From Thermoleophilaceae bacterium (GTDB taxonomy: Bacteria; Actinomycetota; Thermoleophilia; Solirubrobacterales; Thermoleophilaceae): 64,000 nucleotides of DNA. The notes under the pieces are model-generated. The model was not told the DNA's origin and made no database searches. It saw only the letters and a list, made by a program, of their open reading frames with translations. Location: assembly GCA_030447905.1 (NCBI GenBank), contig JAUJNZ010000002.1, positions 47,899 through 111,898 on the forward strand, given 5' to 3'. Numbering within the stretch: position 1 is the stretch's first letter; every line of letters begins with the position of its first letter. Both the position numbers and the translations under genes were made by a program. This document shows, in pieces, positions 43,657 through 52,613 of the stretch.

Positions 43657-44364
43657 TTGAGAGCGGGTCGGCCTTCGCCGCGGCCCCGGGCCGTGCTGCT
43701 CGACGCCTTTGGCACGCTCGTGGCCATGGAACCCCCGGCGCCGCGCCTGCGCGCCGAGCTCGCGCGCCGGGCCGGCCTGGACATCGGCGCCGAGGCGGCC
43801 GAGGCGGCCTTCCGCGCGGAGATCGCCTTCTACGTCGAGCACCACCTCGAGGGGCGCGACCCGAAATCGCTCGAGCACCTCCGCGACCGCTGCGCGGCGA
43901 TCGTCGCCGAGTCACTTGACATCCCCGCGCTCGAGTCGGGCGCGGTGCGTGAGGCCATGCTCGCCGCAATCCGGTTCCATGCCCATCCCGACGCGGTCGC
44001 CGTAATGCCAGCGCTGCGGTCGCGCGGCGTCCGCCTGGTCGTGACGAGCAACTGGGATTGCTCGCTGAGCGTGGTGCTCGCGGATGCCGGCCTGCTTGGG
44101 TTCGTCGACGGGGTCGTCTCCTCGGCGGTGGCCGGGGCGGCGAAGCCCGATCCGGTCCTCTTCGAGGCTGCCCTCGCCGTGGCCGGAACGCCGCCCGAGG
44201 AGGCCGTGCACGTCGGCGACTCACCCGCTCACGACGTGGTCGGAGCACAGGCGGCCGGCGTCCGCGCGATCCTCCTCGACCGCGGCGGAGACGCCGCGAG
44301 AGCGGACGTGCCGGTGATCCGGCGGCTCGACGAGTTGCCGTCCCTAATCTTCGGGGCGGCATGA
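43657..44364 (+). CDS. HAD-superfamily hydrolase
   Basis: About 235 residues from TTG 43657, or 223 from the GTG at 43693. Motif I is LLDAFGTLV, where the first Asp is present and the usual second Asp is replaced by Thr/Gly as in dehalogenase-type HADs. Motif II is VVTSN, motif III Lys in GAAKPDPVLF, and motif IV GDSPAHDVVGAQAAG. It is probably a small-molecule phosphatase or haloacid dehalogenase-like enzyme. Stop overlaps the next start (ATGA). Confidence 0.85.
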   Translation: MRAGRPSPRPRAVLLDAFGTLVAMEPPAPRLRAELARRAGLDIGAEAAEAAFRAEIAFYVEHHLEGRDPKSLEHLRDRCAAIVAESLDIPALESGAVREAMLAAIRFHAHPDAVAVMPALRSRGVRLVVTSNWDCSLSVVLADAGLLGFVDGVVSSAVAGAAKPDPVLFEAALAVAGTPPEEAVHVGDSPAHDVVGAQAAGVRAILLDRGGDAARADVPVIRRLDELPSLIFGAA

Positions 44365-45374
44365 GCACCTCCCCGCCCGATCCGGCCGAGCCTCAGGGCG
44401 CCGGCGCGGCCTCCCGGCCGCCGCTTCCGCCGCCCGCCGCCCCGGGACTGCCGCCGCTTCCCGCGAGCCAGCCTCCGCTCGCCCGCCAGGACGGAGCGAG
44501 CGAGGCCACGGTGGCGGGGAACGGTGCGCCCGGGCACTCCTCGGATAAACCGCACCATGACGTCGGGGAGCCCAGCTGGTCGGCGTGGCAGGGCCTGCTC
44601 GGCTTCGCCACCGCCCTGCTCGGGACGCTACTGCTCGGAGCGCTCGTGGTCGGCAGCGTGGCGCTCGCGACCGGGATCTCTCTGAGGGCCCAACCGCCCG
44701 TGCTCAACATCCTGGGCGTCGTCGTCCAGGACCTGGTCTTCGTCACCGCCGCGGTCGCGTTCGCCGCTATCACCGTCCGTCCGCGCGCGTGGCACTTTGG
44801 CCTGCGGCGCACGCGGTTGTGGTCGACGATCGGCTGGGCCGCACTCGGCATCTCTCTCTACTTCGGGTTCAACATCGCCTACGAGGCACTTGTCGATCCG
44901 CGCGCCGAGCAGTCGGTCGCCGACGCGCTCGGAGTCAACGACAGCGCCGCCCTGCTGGTGGTCGGCGGCTTCGTGGTCATCGTGCTGGCCCCGCTCGCCG
45001 AGGAGTTCTTCTTCCGCGCCTTCTTCTACCGCGCGGTGCGCAACAGCCTGGTGCGACGCATGGGCCGATGGGGAGGTGCCGTCCTCGCGGCGGTTCTCAC
45101 CGGGCTGCTCTTCGGCGCCGTCCACTTCGAGCCCGACGCGGTGGCAATCATCCCGGTCCTGGCCGGGCTCGGCGCCATGTTCTGCCTCGTCTACGAGCGC
45201 ACGGGGTCGCTGTTCTCGGTCATCGCCCTCCATGCGCTCATCAACGCCACCGCATATCTCACGGTGGCCAAGAACAGCGCGCCGGTCGCGCTGGGGTTTG
45301 GCGGCGCCATGGTCGCCGCCTGCATCATGGTGCCGCGCTTCCTCTCCCGCGGACCGGCGCCCGCGGCGGCGTGA
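44361..45374 (+). CDS. CPBP-family intramembrane metalloprotease
   Basis: A 337-residue protein. The N-terminal 75 residues are Pro/Ala-rich and soluble, then about seven membrane helices follow. The CPBP (ABI/Rce1) signature is complete: EEFFFRAFFY with the double Glu and Arg, VHFEPDAV with a His, and LHALINATAY with the second His. Relatives cleave prenylated or signal-peptide remnants in the membrane. The gene is held between HAD and pyrE by 4-base overlaps. Confidence 0.88.
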   Translation: MSTSPPDPAEPQGAGAASRPPLPPPAAPGLPPLPASQPPLARQDGASEATVAGNGAPGHSSDKPHHDVGEPSWSAWQGLLGFATALLGTLLLGALVVGSVALATGISLRAQPPVLNILGVVVQDLVFVTAAVAFAAITVRPRAWHFGLRRTRLWSTIGWAALGISLYFGFNIAYEALVDPRAEQSVADALGVNDSAALLVVGGFVVIVLAPLAEEFFFRAFFYRAVRNSLVRRMGRWGGAVLAAVLTGLLFGAVHFEPDAVAIIPVLAGLGAMFCLVYERTGSLFSVIALHALINATAYLTVAKNSAPVALGFGGAMVAACIMVPRFLSRGPAPAAA

Positions 45375-45976
45375 GCGCCCGGCGGGAGGCGCTACCCCCT
45401 TCCCTTCTCGCGCGGGAACGCCTCGTCGCCGCCCTCCGCGAGGACGCGCTCGTGGTCGGCGAGGTCACGCTGGCCAGCGGAGCGCGAGCGCAGTACTACG
45501 TCGACGCCAAGCGAGCGATCCTGCGTCCACCGGCCTTTCTAGTGCTCGGCGAGCTCGTGGCCGCGGAGGCGGAGCGACACGGCGCGACGGCGGTCGGGGG
45601 AATGACCATGGGCGCGGATCCCGTCGCGTGCGCCGTGCTCGCCGCCGGACCTCCCGAGCTCAAGGCCTTCTTCGTGCGCAAGGACCGAAAGGCCCACGGC
45701 CTCCAGCGCTGGGTCGAGGGACCGCAGCTCGGGCCGGGCGAGCGTTGCCTCATCGTCGAGGATGTCGTCACGTCCGGGGGCTCGACGGTCGCGGCGATCG
45801 AGCGCGTCCGCGCTGAGGGGCTCACCATCGCGGGCGCGGTCAGCGTGCTCGATCGGCTGGCAGGCGGCCGCGAGGCCATCGAGGCGGCGGCGGACGCGCC
45901 CTACATATCGCTCACCACCATCGATGACGTCTATCCCGAGCGCCCGGACCGGGCGAACGAAGGAGCATCCCCGTGA
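45371..45976 (+). CDS. pyrE: Orotate phosphoribosyltransferase
   Basis: A 201-residue protein: LVVGEVTLASGARAQYYVDAKRAILRP, GGMTMGADPVACAV, KAFFVRKDRKAHGLQRWVEG and the PRPP-binding loop CLIVEDVVTSGGST. It makes OMP from orotate and PRPP in pyrimidine synthesis. GTG start overlaps the CPBP stop and the cupin GTG overlaps its stop. Placement away from other pyr genes is common in actinobacteria. Confidence 0.93.
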   Translation: MSARREALPPSLLARERLVAALREDALVVGEVTLASGARAQYYVDAKRAILRPPAFLVLGELVAAEAERHGATAVGGMTMGADPVACAVLAAGPPELKAFFVRKDRKAHGLQRWVEGPQLGPGERCLIVEDVVTSGGSTVAAIERVRAEGLTIAGAVSVLDRLAGGREAIEAAADAPYISLTTIDDVYPERPDRANEGASP

Positions 45977-46515
45977 GCCCAGAGTACAGTTCCGGGACCC
46001 TACCGACGGTCCTCGGCCCCGGTGAGGGTAGGTTCGTGCAGCTCGCTGGGCTCGGAGTGCGCTACATGCTCGAGGGCGCCGCGACGGGAGGCGGCTTCGC
46101 GCTCGTCGAGCACCCGATAGCCCCGCGGGCGCTCGCCGCGCCGATCCACACGCACCGCTACGAGGACGAGTACACCTTCGTGCTCGAGGGAGCGGTCGGG
46201 GTCCAGGTCGGCGAGGACGTCCGGATCGCCCGGCCGGGCGACCTCGTCTCGAAGCCACGCGGCGTCCCGCACGCGTTCTGGAACCCGACCGACGAGCCGG
46301 CCCGGGCGCTCGAGATCGTCTCGCCCGCCGGCTTCGAGCGCTACTTCGAGGAGATCCAGCCGTTGCTGCCACCCGTGCGGCCCGCTCCGGACGAGCAGGC
46401 GCTCGGCGAGGTCATGGCGCGGTATGGCCTCGAGATGGACATGGGCTCGATACCCGGGCTCGTCGAGCGCCACGGCCTCGTGGCCGAGGGGCCGCCGCCG
46501 GAGGGACGACCGTGA
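45973..46515 (+). CDS. Cupin domain protein
   Basis: A 180-residue single-cupin protein. Motif 1 is APIHTHRYEDEYTFVLEGAVGVQVG (two His and Glu as metal ligands) and motif 2 is PGDLVSKPRGVPHAFWNPTDEPAR with the third His. C-terminal part SPAGFERYFEEIQPLL is helical. It overlaps pyrE by 4 bases. Such proteins include quercetin dioxygenase-like and regulatory cupins. Substrate unknown. Confidence 0.85.
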   Translation: MSPEYSSGTLPTVLGPGEGRFVQLAGLGVRYMLEGAATGGGFALVEHPIAPRALAAPIHTHRYEDEYTFVLEGAVGVQVGEDVRIARPGDLVSKPRGVPHAFWNPTDEPARALEIVSPAGFERYFEEIQPLLPPVRPAPDEQALGEVMARYGLEMDMGSIPGLVERHGLVAEGPPPEGRP

Positions 46516-46973
46516 GGAGGCGGACGCCGGCAAAGACGGCGATGAAGCTTTCGTAGGGAGAGGCCGCGCCTGCTCGCGGCTGACGCGTGCGCGCAGGGAA
46601 CCCCTCGAGCCCGGAAGCTTCGCGGAGGCCGTCTTCGGTTGCGCGCGAGCGTATCGAGCCACCGGTCGACCTTCGGCGAGGAGCTGCCTTGACGGGATGG
46701 CGACCGTCGAGCTCGATCCTCCGCCGTCTCAAGGAGGCGCCGAGCTCCAAGAGCCGATGCGTTGCCTTACCGACGTAAATGAGCTAAACAGCGAAGCGCC
46801 ATTTGACGGCTCCAACCGTGATCGAGGGACCGGCTGGTGTAAGGAGAGGCGAACCTCCACCGGTGGCTGCCGGAGTACAGGTTCATCCGCAGGACGCCGT
46901 GCTCCCTGAGCCGAACGCGGCTGTTCGCGCGTCGGTACGGGAAACGGCCGTGATTCTTCCCGCCGGTCCCCCA
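46516..46973. other. Intergenic region, no gene seen
   Basis: All frames are short and lack domain motifs. Some pieces may be remains of the efflux gene whose end is at 46974-47188. No tRNA or clear hairpin was found. Confidence 0.4.
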
Positions 46974-47188
46974 CAGGTCTCGCGCTCGTTCCGCTCGTGA
47001 GCATGGGTAACATTCCCGGCCGCGAGATCGAGCACCCGATGGCGGTGGTCATCCTCGGCGGGCTCGTGACCTCGACGGTGCTCAACCTCTTCGTCCTGCC
47101 CTTGCTCTACCTGCGGTTTGGGAAGCCTGCGCCAGGTGGGCCGCCGCGAGAGGGCTCGGGGCACAGCCCTGTACCTCAGGTGCCGTAA
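46974..47188 (+). pseudogene. C-terminal remnant of an RND heavy-metal efflux permease (CusA/CzcA-like)
   Basis: The frame [51 protein letters not shown] is the last membrane segment and end of CusA-type RND transporters, whose full length is above 1000 residues. Nothing before 46974 continues it in any frame. So only about 60 codons remain of a lost or moved gene. An ATG at 46997 could still give a 63-residue product by chance. Confidence 0.75.
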
Positions 47189-47293
47189 CTGCCCGGCGTC
47201 CGGACCGTGCCGGACGAGCACAGGCCTGACTCAGATCCAGGCGGCCACCCACCCCCGCCGCGTGGCGGCCGGGAGCGTTACGCCGACATGTCG

Positions 47294-48241
47294 TCAGCCA
47301 ACCGCTGATCGCCCCGACGGACGCCTACCCACGCGGCCGACGGCGAGCAGGCCGTGGCCGAAGCCCCCGCCCGTGCCCGGCTCGAGCGCCCACACCGCCC
47401 GGGCGAGCCTCTGCGGCGAGAGGCCGCGCTCCGCGCGAACGAGCTCCTGTCGCCGCGCGAGGAGCGCGTGGTGCATGCCCGCCGCGGGATGGGCGGGAAG
47501 CGGTGGTAGTGGCGCCTCGAGCGCCCTGAGCGCCTCGACCGCCCCGACGCCCTCGTCGGTCCCGGCGAGCAGATCGTTGAGCGAGGCGCGCACGGGCGGG
47601 AGGCCTGGCCAGTAACGACCCTCCCCGACCTTGGGCCCCGCCTGGATGCTGCGGTCCACCCCTCGAAGCGTGGTGATCCCCGCGTCGGCGAAGATTGCCT
47701 CCAACTCGCTCGGCGCCCACGGATGCACCCACGTCTCGGCCGAGAGCCGGTACGGGAGCATTCGCGCCGGTCCGGGCGCTGTCTCCCAGAGGGCCGGCCA
47801 CTCGAGCGAAAAAAGCCCGAGGGCCTCGAGGGCGACGAGCGAGCCGGGGCGAGCGTGCTCCGCGAGCTCCCGGCACAGGCGCACGAGCTCATGGGGGGCC
47901 AGATGTGACGCGACGCCGAAGCTCGCGAAGTAGAGGTCGAAGGGCTTCCCGCCGACCGGCCCCAGGCCCTCGCCAAGGTCATGGGCGAGGAATGTGCCCT
48001 GGGACTCGTCGGCGGGGGGGTGCAAATCCACGCCAAGGTACTCCTTGACCCGGGCGCCGCCGAGCTCCCGCACGAGGCCGTCGGCGCAACCGAGGTCGAG
48101 CACTCGGCCACCCGGCGCCTCGGCGAGCAGCCGCTCGAGCTCGACCGCGAAGAACGCCCGCTCGAAGGTCTCCCGTACGGCGTCGCGGGGATGCCCCAAG
48201 TAGGCGTGCGCGGGCTGACGCACGTCGGTGCCGGTGGTCAC
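47294..48241 (-). CDS. Class I SAM-dependent methyltransferase
   Basis: A 315-residue protein. The SAM-binding motif is GGRVLDLGCADGLVRELGG, followed by YLGVDLHPP and the helical FDLYFASFGVASHLAPHELVRLCRELAEHARPG with GSLVALEALGLFSLEWPALW. A long C-terminal extension after about residue 200 covers LNDLLAGTDEGVGAVEALRAL and a Gly-rich end. The acceptor is unknown. It is a lone gene with flanking gaps on both sides. Confidence 0.8.
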   Translation of the reverse strand: MTTGTDVRQPAHAYLGHPRDAVRETFERAFFAVELERLLAEAPGGRVLDLGCADGLVRELGGARVKEYLGVDLHPPADESQGTFLAHDLGEGLGPVGGKPFDLYFASFGVASHLAPHELVRLCRELAEHARPGSLVALEALGLFSLEWPALWETAPGPARMLPYRLSAETWVHPWAPSELEAIFADAGITTLRGVDRSIQAGPKVGEGRYWPGLPPVRASLNDLLAGTDEGVGAVEALRALEAPLPPLPAHPAAGMHHALLARRQELVRAERGLSPQRLARAVWALEPGTGGGFGHGLLAVGRVGRRPSGRSAVG

Positions 48242-48780
48242 GGTCGGGCAGGGTACTCGTTCGGGTGCGCAGGAACGGTCGAATGGCGGCAGCCTCCCGC
48301 TGGCCCCGCGGAGCGTGCGCCCGCGGCGGAGTCAGGAAGCGCTGAGAAGCATTACGCGAGCTCGGGACGGCCGGATCAGTCCCCGCTGGCGGCGCGTCCA
48401 CCGCCGACGCCGTCCACGTTCACGTTCACGCTCGTCTCCGGAGGCGCTTCAGCCGCCGAGCCCCCCGCCCCGAGCGCAGGCTCGCCACCTCCACGAGGTG
48501 CTGGCGGCGCTCGGGCAGCATGCCGTCGAGGCGGACCCGGAGTTCCTCGGGCGGTTGGCACAGGCGCCGTCGCCTCACCAGAATCTGTGGGGCCGTGGTA
48601 GACGGTGGCGCAGGCGGGCGCGCGCTCCGCGTGGCTCGCGGCGGGAATAGCCGGCCGGGCGACCTGCTGGGACAGGCGATCTGCAAGCCTGTTCCTCCTC
48701 CGGCACCCCATTCTGCCGCCAGCGCGCGGGACCGCAAGGCGGGGTTATCGTTGTCCCTCGCCGGCGCGGACGCCGGCCGG
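48242..48780. other. Gap upstream of tRNA-Arg, no confident gene
   Basis: A minus-strand region reads ILVRRRRLCQPPEELRVRLDGMLPERRQHLVEVASL near 48490-48590. A neighbouring frame ends APPETSVNVNVDGVGGGRAASGD with a stop at 48376. Together they look like one small protein with a frame slip, but no start or family supports it. Confidence 0.3.
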
Positions 48781-48854
<74 letters not shown>

Positions 48855-49031
48855 CTCGCGGGCCGGCCGCGGCGTTACCACGCCGCCCGTCGCGGTTAAG
48901 GGTGGCGGTCGATGAAGTCGAGCAGGCCCGGGGCCGGGCCGCTCCGACTCCGACCGGCTACGCGGCAGCGTGGGGAGCGGCAGCCGCCCCGCGACGGGAC
49001 GGCGACGCCCGCCGCCCGCCGCCGCCGCGGC

Positions 49032-49049
49032 GGCCTCGGCTCCGAGGCC
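49032..49049. terminator. Hairpin after the lipoprotein gene
   Basis: GGCCTCGG and CCGAGGCC with CT between form a perfect stem; the usable loop is 6 bases. It starts 22 bases after the stop of the minus-strand lipoprotein gene, next to a second GC-rich palindrome (GCCGCCGCGGCGGC). No T tract. Confidence 0.35.
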
Positions 49050-49071
49050 AAGGCTGCCGCGAACCAACCCG

Positions 49072-49923
49072 CTACTGCACCTTCACCTCCATGACCATGC
49101 CCTTGGCCACGTGCGGCGGCCCTCCCTTGCGGTCGGTGATGAAGCACAGCCCCACGTACTTGCCCTTCTGGAGCTCGAGGTCGACGACCTGGCTGGCTCC
49201 GCCGTCGAGCACGGCGGTTCCCACGAACTTCTCCTCCTCGACCGGCGGCTCGCCCTTCTCGGTGCGGGCGAACGCACGCACGTCGTCGATCGTCTTTCCC
49301 CGCTTGAGCGGCGCCATGATTATGTGGTGGGGCTCCTGACCGGCGTTCTCGAAGCGCACTCGGTTGCTGCCGGCCTTGAGGCCCGCGGTCTCGAACTTGT
49401 ACTCGCTCGCGGTGATGGTGGCCGGCGCATCGGGCGGCTCGGCGACGCCCCCTCCGCCCTTCACGTCGAACTTCGCCTGCGCGCCCTTGGACGGATCCTC
49501 GGACTCCATATCGAGGACGTAGTGGGTGCCCTCCTCGAGGGGCTGTACGGCGGTATTCGTCTGGCCCGGCCCCGTCGTGCTCACCCCTCCAGCGGCGTGG
49601 AGCCACGCCGGGATCCGTCCTCCCTGCTCGGTGCCCCCGATCGCCTGCAGCACCTCTTGGGCGGAGTGCTCACCGTCGACTCGGACGAGTTGAGCCTCGT
49701 GGGGCGCCTTGCCTGCGTTCTTGAGGCTGATGCGAGCCAGTCCGGCCGGCACCTCTCGCGGAGCGCCCGAGTAGCTCGCGCGGTCGCCGGACTCGGTCAA
49801 CTCCAGGTTCAGGGGCTCCGGCCGGGAAGTCGAGCCTCCCTGGCCGCAGCCAGCCACGAGAAGCAGGACGGCGATCGGCGTCCACAGGACAAGCATCGGA
49901 CGGGTCGGCTTGACGACGAACAT
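49072..49923 (-). CDS. Lipoprotein with two cupredoxin-like repeats
   Basis: A 283-residue protein. The export signal ends in a lipobox (LLLVAGC, Cys26). The mature part has two similar halves: VPAGLARISLKNAGKAPHEAQLVRVDG and LKAGSNRVRFENAGQEPHHIIMAPLKRG. Each is the xxAGxxxxxxxNAGxxPHE/H-type strand pair of cupredoxin folds. His residues in PHE and PHH could bind metal, but the usual Cys and Met ligands are not clear. A conserved end motif (YVGLCFITDRKGGPPHVAKGM) has Cys and His. It is likely an extracellular binding protein. Confidence 0.75.
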   Translation of the reverse strand: MFVVKPTRPMLVLWTPIAVLLLVAGCGQGGSTSRPEPLNLELTESGDRASYSGAPREVPAGLARISLKNAGKAPHEAQLVRVDGEHSAQEVLQAIGGTEQGGRIPAWLHAAGGVSTTGPGQTNTAVQPLEEGTHYVLDMESEDPSKGAQAKFDVKGGGGVAEPPDAPATITASEYKFETAGLKAGSNRVRFENAGQEPHHIIMAPLKRGKTIDDVRAFARTEKGEPPVEEEKFVGTAVLDGGASQVVDLELQKGKYVGLCFITDRKGGPPHVAKGMVMEVKVQ

Positions 49924-49950
49924 GGGACCTCCTCGATCGTTATGGGCCGC

Positions 49951-49979
49951 ACCCTATACGCGACTCGGAGGTCTGTAAA
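49951..49979 (-). promoter_or_regulatory. Promoter of the lipoprotein gene
   Basis: On the minus strand TTTACA (49974-49979) and TAGGGT (49951-49956) are 17 bases apart. GAGGAGG follows 5 bases before the ATG at 49923. TAnnnT is an accepted minus-10 pattern in actinobacteria. Confidence 0.45.
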
Positions 49980-50025
49980 GGCCGCGCCTCCTTGCACCGT
50001 GAACCGTGAGTGACGCCTGATCGCG

Positions 50026-50640
50026 TCACTCGCCCTCGTACAGCGACTCCACGGCGAGCTCGCCCCCGGCACGCTCGTACAGCCTGACCTCTAGTAGGTC
50101 GCCGGTGTAGTCGTCGAGCGAGACGAGGCTGAAGCGATCGTCGACAAGCGGGCACTGGTCGGTCGTCGTCGGGCCGAGCTCCGCGGTGGCGACCGCCCCG
50201 CCGGGGACGAGCGCCCGCCCCCACACGAGCGTGATCGTCCCACGGCGGCCCTCGGGACCGAGATAGTCCTCAAGCTCGTGATCTGAGAGGTCGAGCTTCC
50301 AGTCGGGGTTCGCGGCGGCGGTCTCCGAGGTCGCATCGGCGAAGGCCTCGTAGGCGGCCCCCTCACCGTCCGAGGCGTCCCGGCGGTAGGAGACGAAGCC
50401 GAACAGCTCGGCTCCGGACGAGGTCGCCGCGACGGCCGGGACGTAGGTCCGCCCGGCGTAGGTGCGGTCGGGAAACCAGGTGATCTCACCCGGCTCGCCG
50501 AGCTCCTCTTCTTCGGCTGCGACCTCGGCGCAGGCGGACCGGAAGCGCTCGGCGAGCCTCTCCCCGAAGCGTCCGGAGGGCAGTCCCTCGTGCGGCGGCT
50601 CGGCGACGAAGCGGGGGATCTGACGCTGGTCGGGCGGCAC
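50026..50640 (-). CDS. Conserved hypothetical protein
   Basis: A 204-residue, soluble, acidic protein starting at a GTG 12 bases after the AEC transporter stop. Visible features are PRFVAEPPHEGLPSGRFGERLAERFRSAC, TWFPDRTYAGRTYVPAVAATSSGAELFGFVSY and a C-terminal FSLVSLDDYTGDLLEVRLYERAG. The middle looks like alternating beta-strands. I recognise no family. It is the last gene of the TlpA-galT-AEC operon. The frame upstream of the GTG continues as a shadow of the transporter gene. Confidence 0.6.
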   Translation of the reverse strand: MPPDQRQIPRFVAEPPHEGLPSGRFGERLAERFRSACAEVAAEEEELGEPGEITWFPDRTYAGRTYVPAVAATSSGAELFGFVSYRRDASDGEGAAYEAFADATSETAAANPDWKLDLSDHELEDYLGPEGRRGTITLVWGRALVPGGAVATAELGPTTTDQCPLVDDRFSLVSLDDYTGDLLEVRLYERAGGELAVESLYEGE

Positions 50641-50651
50641 CGAGCCGCAAG

Positions 50652-51572
50652 CTACACGAGCGCCGCGATCACCCCGACGGATACGACGATCGCCGTGGTC
50701 CAGGCGGTGGCCCCAGCGGCGATGCGCCGATCGAGTCCATAGGCATGGGAGACGACGAGCGTGTTGACGGCGGTGGGCATGGCCGCCTGGACGAGGTAGG
50801 CCTCGGGTACGCCGATCAGCAACGCCGACAGCCCGAGCACGACCGCCACGGGGACGAGCAGCTTGAGCGCCACCGCAACGATGACCGCCGGCTCGAACGC
50901 CTTGCGCATCCCGCCTGTCGTCCGGGCGAAGAAGCCCTCGCCCGCGAGCGCGACCCCCACCGCGAAGAAGCCGATCGGCACGGCGAGGAGCACGAGGGCG
51001 CGCGTGGCGTCGACCGCCCAGCCGGGGGCCAGCGCGGCCGGAGCGGCGAGGCCGGCCACGGTGGCCCAGAGGGGGGGATTGCGAACCAGAAAGGCACGCA
51101 CCCGCTCGCGAGGGCGCTCGCCGGAGGTCCCGAAAGCCGCGCCCACGGAGAAGCCCACGGTAACGAGAGCAATGGCGGAGACGAGCGTGTCGTACGCGAC
51201 GGCCTCGGGGAGGGCGTCGAAACCGAGCAGGGCGGCGGTGAACGGCAGCCCGAGATAGCCCGTGTTGGCGAGCCCCGCGGCCACCATCAGCGCCCCAACC
51301 GCGGGGCGGGAGAGACCGAGCACGTGCGTGCCGACCGCCCAGGCGAGCGCCAGCGTGACGGCCAGGGCGAGGTAGGCGAAGCCGATCCCCGCCGCGACCT
51401 GGGGAGTCAGCTCGAGCGCGGCCATGTTGAAGAAGGCGACGATCGGCAGCAGGAGCCACAGGAGGCCGTCCATGAACCGGCGGGCGAGGCGCTCGGCGGC
51501 GGGATGACGCCGGCGGTCGGCCACCACCCCGACCGCGGTCGCGGCGCCGATCACCGCGGCGAGCGGGATCAC
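50652..51572 (-). CDS. AEC (auxin efflux carrier) family transporter
   Basis: A 306-residue protein with about ten membrane helices. Family features are the N-terminal VIPLAAVIGAATAVGVVADRR, a central ALMVAAGLANTGYLGLPFTAALLG (the Asn-Thr-Gly-Tyr-Leu-Gly-x-Pro motif) and the C-terminal QAAMPTAVNTLVVSHAYGLD. Bacterial members export or import organic acids such as malate or malonate. The GTG start overlaps the galT stop (GTGA). Substrate not predictable. Confidence 0.88.
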   Translation of the reverse strand: MIPLAAVIGAATAVGVVADRRRHPAAERLARRFMDGLLWLLLPIVAFFNMAALELTPQVAAGIGFAYLALAVTLALAWAVGTHVLGLSRPAVGALMVAAGLANTGYLGLPFTAALLGFDALPEAVAYDTLVSAIALVTVGFSVGAAFGTSGERPRERVRAFLVRNPPLWATVAGLAAPAALAPGWAVDATRALVLLAVPIGFFAVGVALAGEGFFARTTGGMRKAFEPAVIVAVALKLLVPVAVVLGLSALLIGVPEAYLVQAAMPTAVNTLVVSHAYGLDRRIAAGATAWTTAIVVSVGVIAALV

Positions 51573-52603
51573 GCTACCGGCGCAGGAAGGGCCGGCTCGA
51601 CCGCCCTCAGCTCGGCGGCGGCGCGCTCGGGAGCCACCACGTTCAGGTGGATCCCCGTCCCGAGCTCGAGCCCGGCGAGGTAGGTGAGCTTGGGGAGGAG
51701 ATCGATGCGCCAGCAGAAGTACTCGGCTCCGCGCGGCGCCGTGCGCACCCAGAGGTTGAGCGACGGCAGCTCGCCCAGCACCCCCGCGAGCCGCCCGAGG
51801 ACCTCTCGCACCAGTCGGGCCCCGAGCGGTCCCTCGTCCTCGAAGCGCTCCCGCGCGGTACGTGGCAGGATCTGCACCTGGTAGGGCACGCGGGAAGCGA
51901 ACGGGCACACGGCGACGGCGTCGCGGTCGATGGCGACGATGCGCTCGCCGAGGCGAACCTCCTCCTGGAGCAGGTCGGCGAGCAGGTCGCGGCCGGCGGT
52001 TCGCTCCGCATGGGCGGTGAAGCGCTCGCGCTCGCGGGCCACGGCCGCGGGCACGAAGGGGAGCGCGTAGAGCTGTGCGTGCGAGTGGGAAAGCGACGCC
52101 CCGGCTTCGCGGCCCTCGTTGACGATCACGTGCACGTATGCGGACTCGGCGTGAGCACGCATGCGATCGCGCCAGGCCCCCATCGCAGTCTCGACGCCTT
52201 CCGGCGAGAGCTCGGCCAGCGAGCGCGCCGGTCCGGGAGTGTTGATGATCACCTCGTGCGCGCCCCGGGCGGCGCGGGCGGCGAAGAGCCCGGGCTCGCG
52301 ACGCCCGGCGAGGGGGTCGGCCTCCGGGGCGTTGGCCTCGCTCGCGGCGCCCGGATCGAGGGCCGGATAGAGGTTGGGGACCGCGCGTACCTTCCACCCG
52401 GGCGCGTCAGGCGGGCCGCCCTGGGGGCGCAGCGCCCACAGCTCGGGCGGCGTACGGTCCTCGTGGCCCTCGAGGAAGGGATCGCCCTCGGGGTCGAGCG
52501 GAGGCGCGGGCGCCGGGGCGAAGCCGCCGCCGGGCCGATCGGCGCGTTCGCCGGCGACGATCGTCCGCAGGCCCGACAGTGGGTCGATGCGCAGCTCCGG
52601 CAC
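51569..52603 (-). CDS. galT: Galactose-1-phosphate uridylyltransferase
   Basis: A 344-residue HIT-superfamily enzyme. The active site is GASLSHSHAQLYALPFVP (HSHAQ at 173-177, His175 carries the uridylyl group). Other motifs are PLSGLRTIVAGERADRP, VPNLYPAL, HEVIINTP and the C-terminal LPKLTYLAGLELGTGIHLNVVAPE. It swaps UMP between UDP-glucose and galactose-1-phosphate (Leloir pathway) or acts as a related nucleotidyltransferase. A galK is not in the window. The gene is 10 bases after the TlpA gene. Confidence 0.9.
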   Translation of the reverse strand: MPELRIDPLSGLRTIVAGERADRPGGGFAPAPAPPLDPEGDPFLEGHEDRTPPELWALRPQGGPPDAPGWKVRAVPNLYPALDPGAASEANAPEADPLAGRREPGLFAARAARGAHEVIINTPGPARSLAELSPEGVETAMGAWRDRMRAHAESAYVHVIVNEGREAGASLSHSHAQLYALPFVPAAVARERERFTAHAERTAGRDLLADLLQEEVRLGERIVAIDRDAVAVCPFASRVPYQVQILPRTARERFEDEGPLGARLVREVLGRLAGVLGELPSLNLWVRTAPRGAEYFCWRIDLLPKLTYLAGLELGTGIHLNVVAPERAAAELRAVEPALPAPVA

Positions 52604-52613
52604 GCGGACCTCG

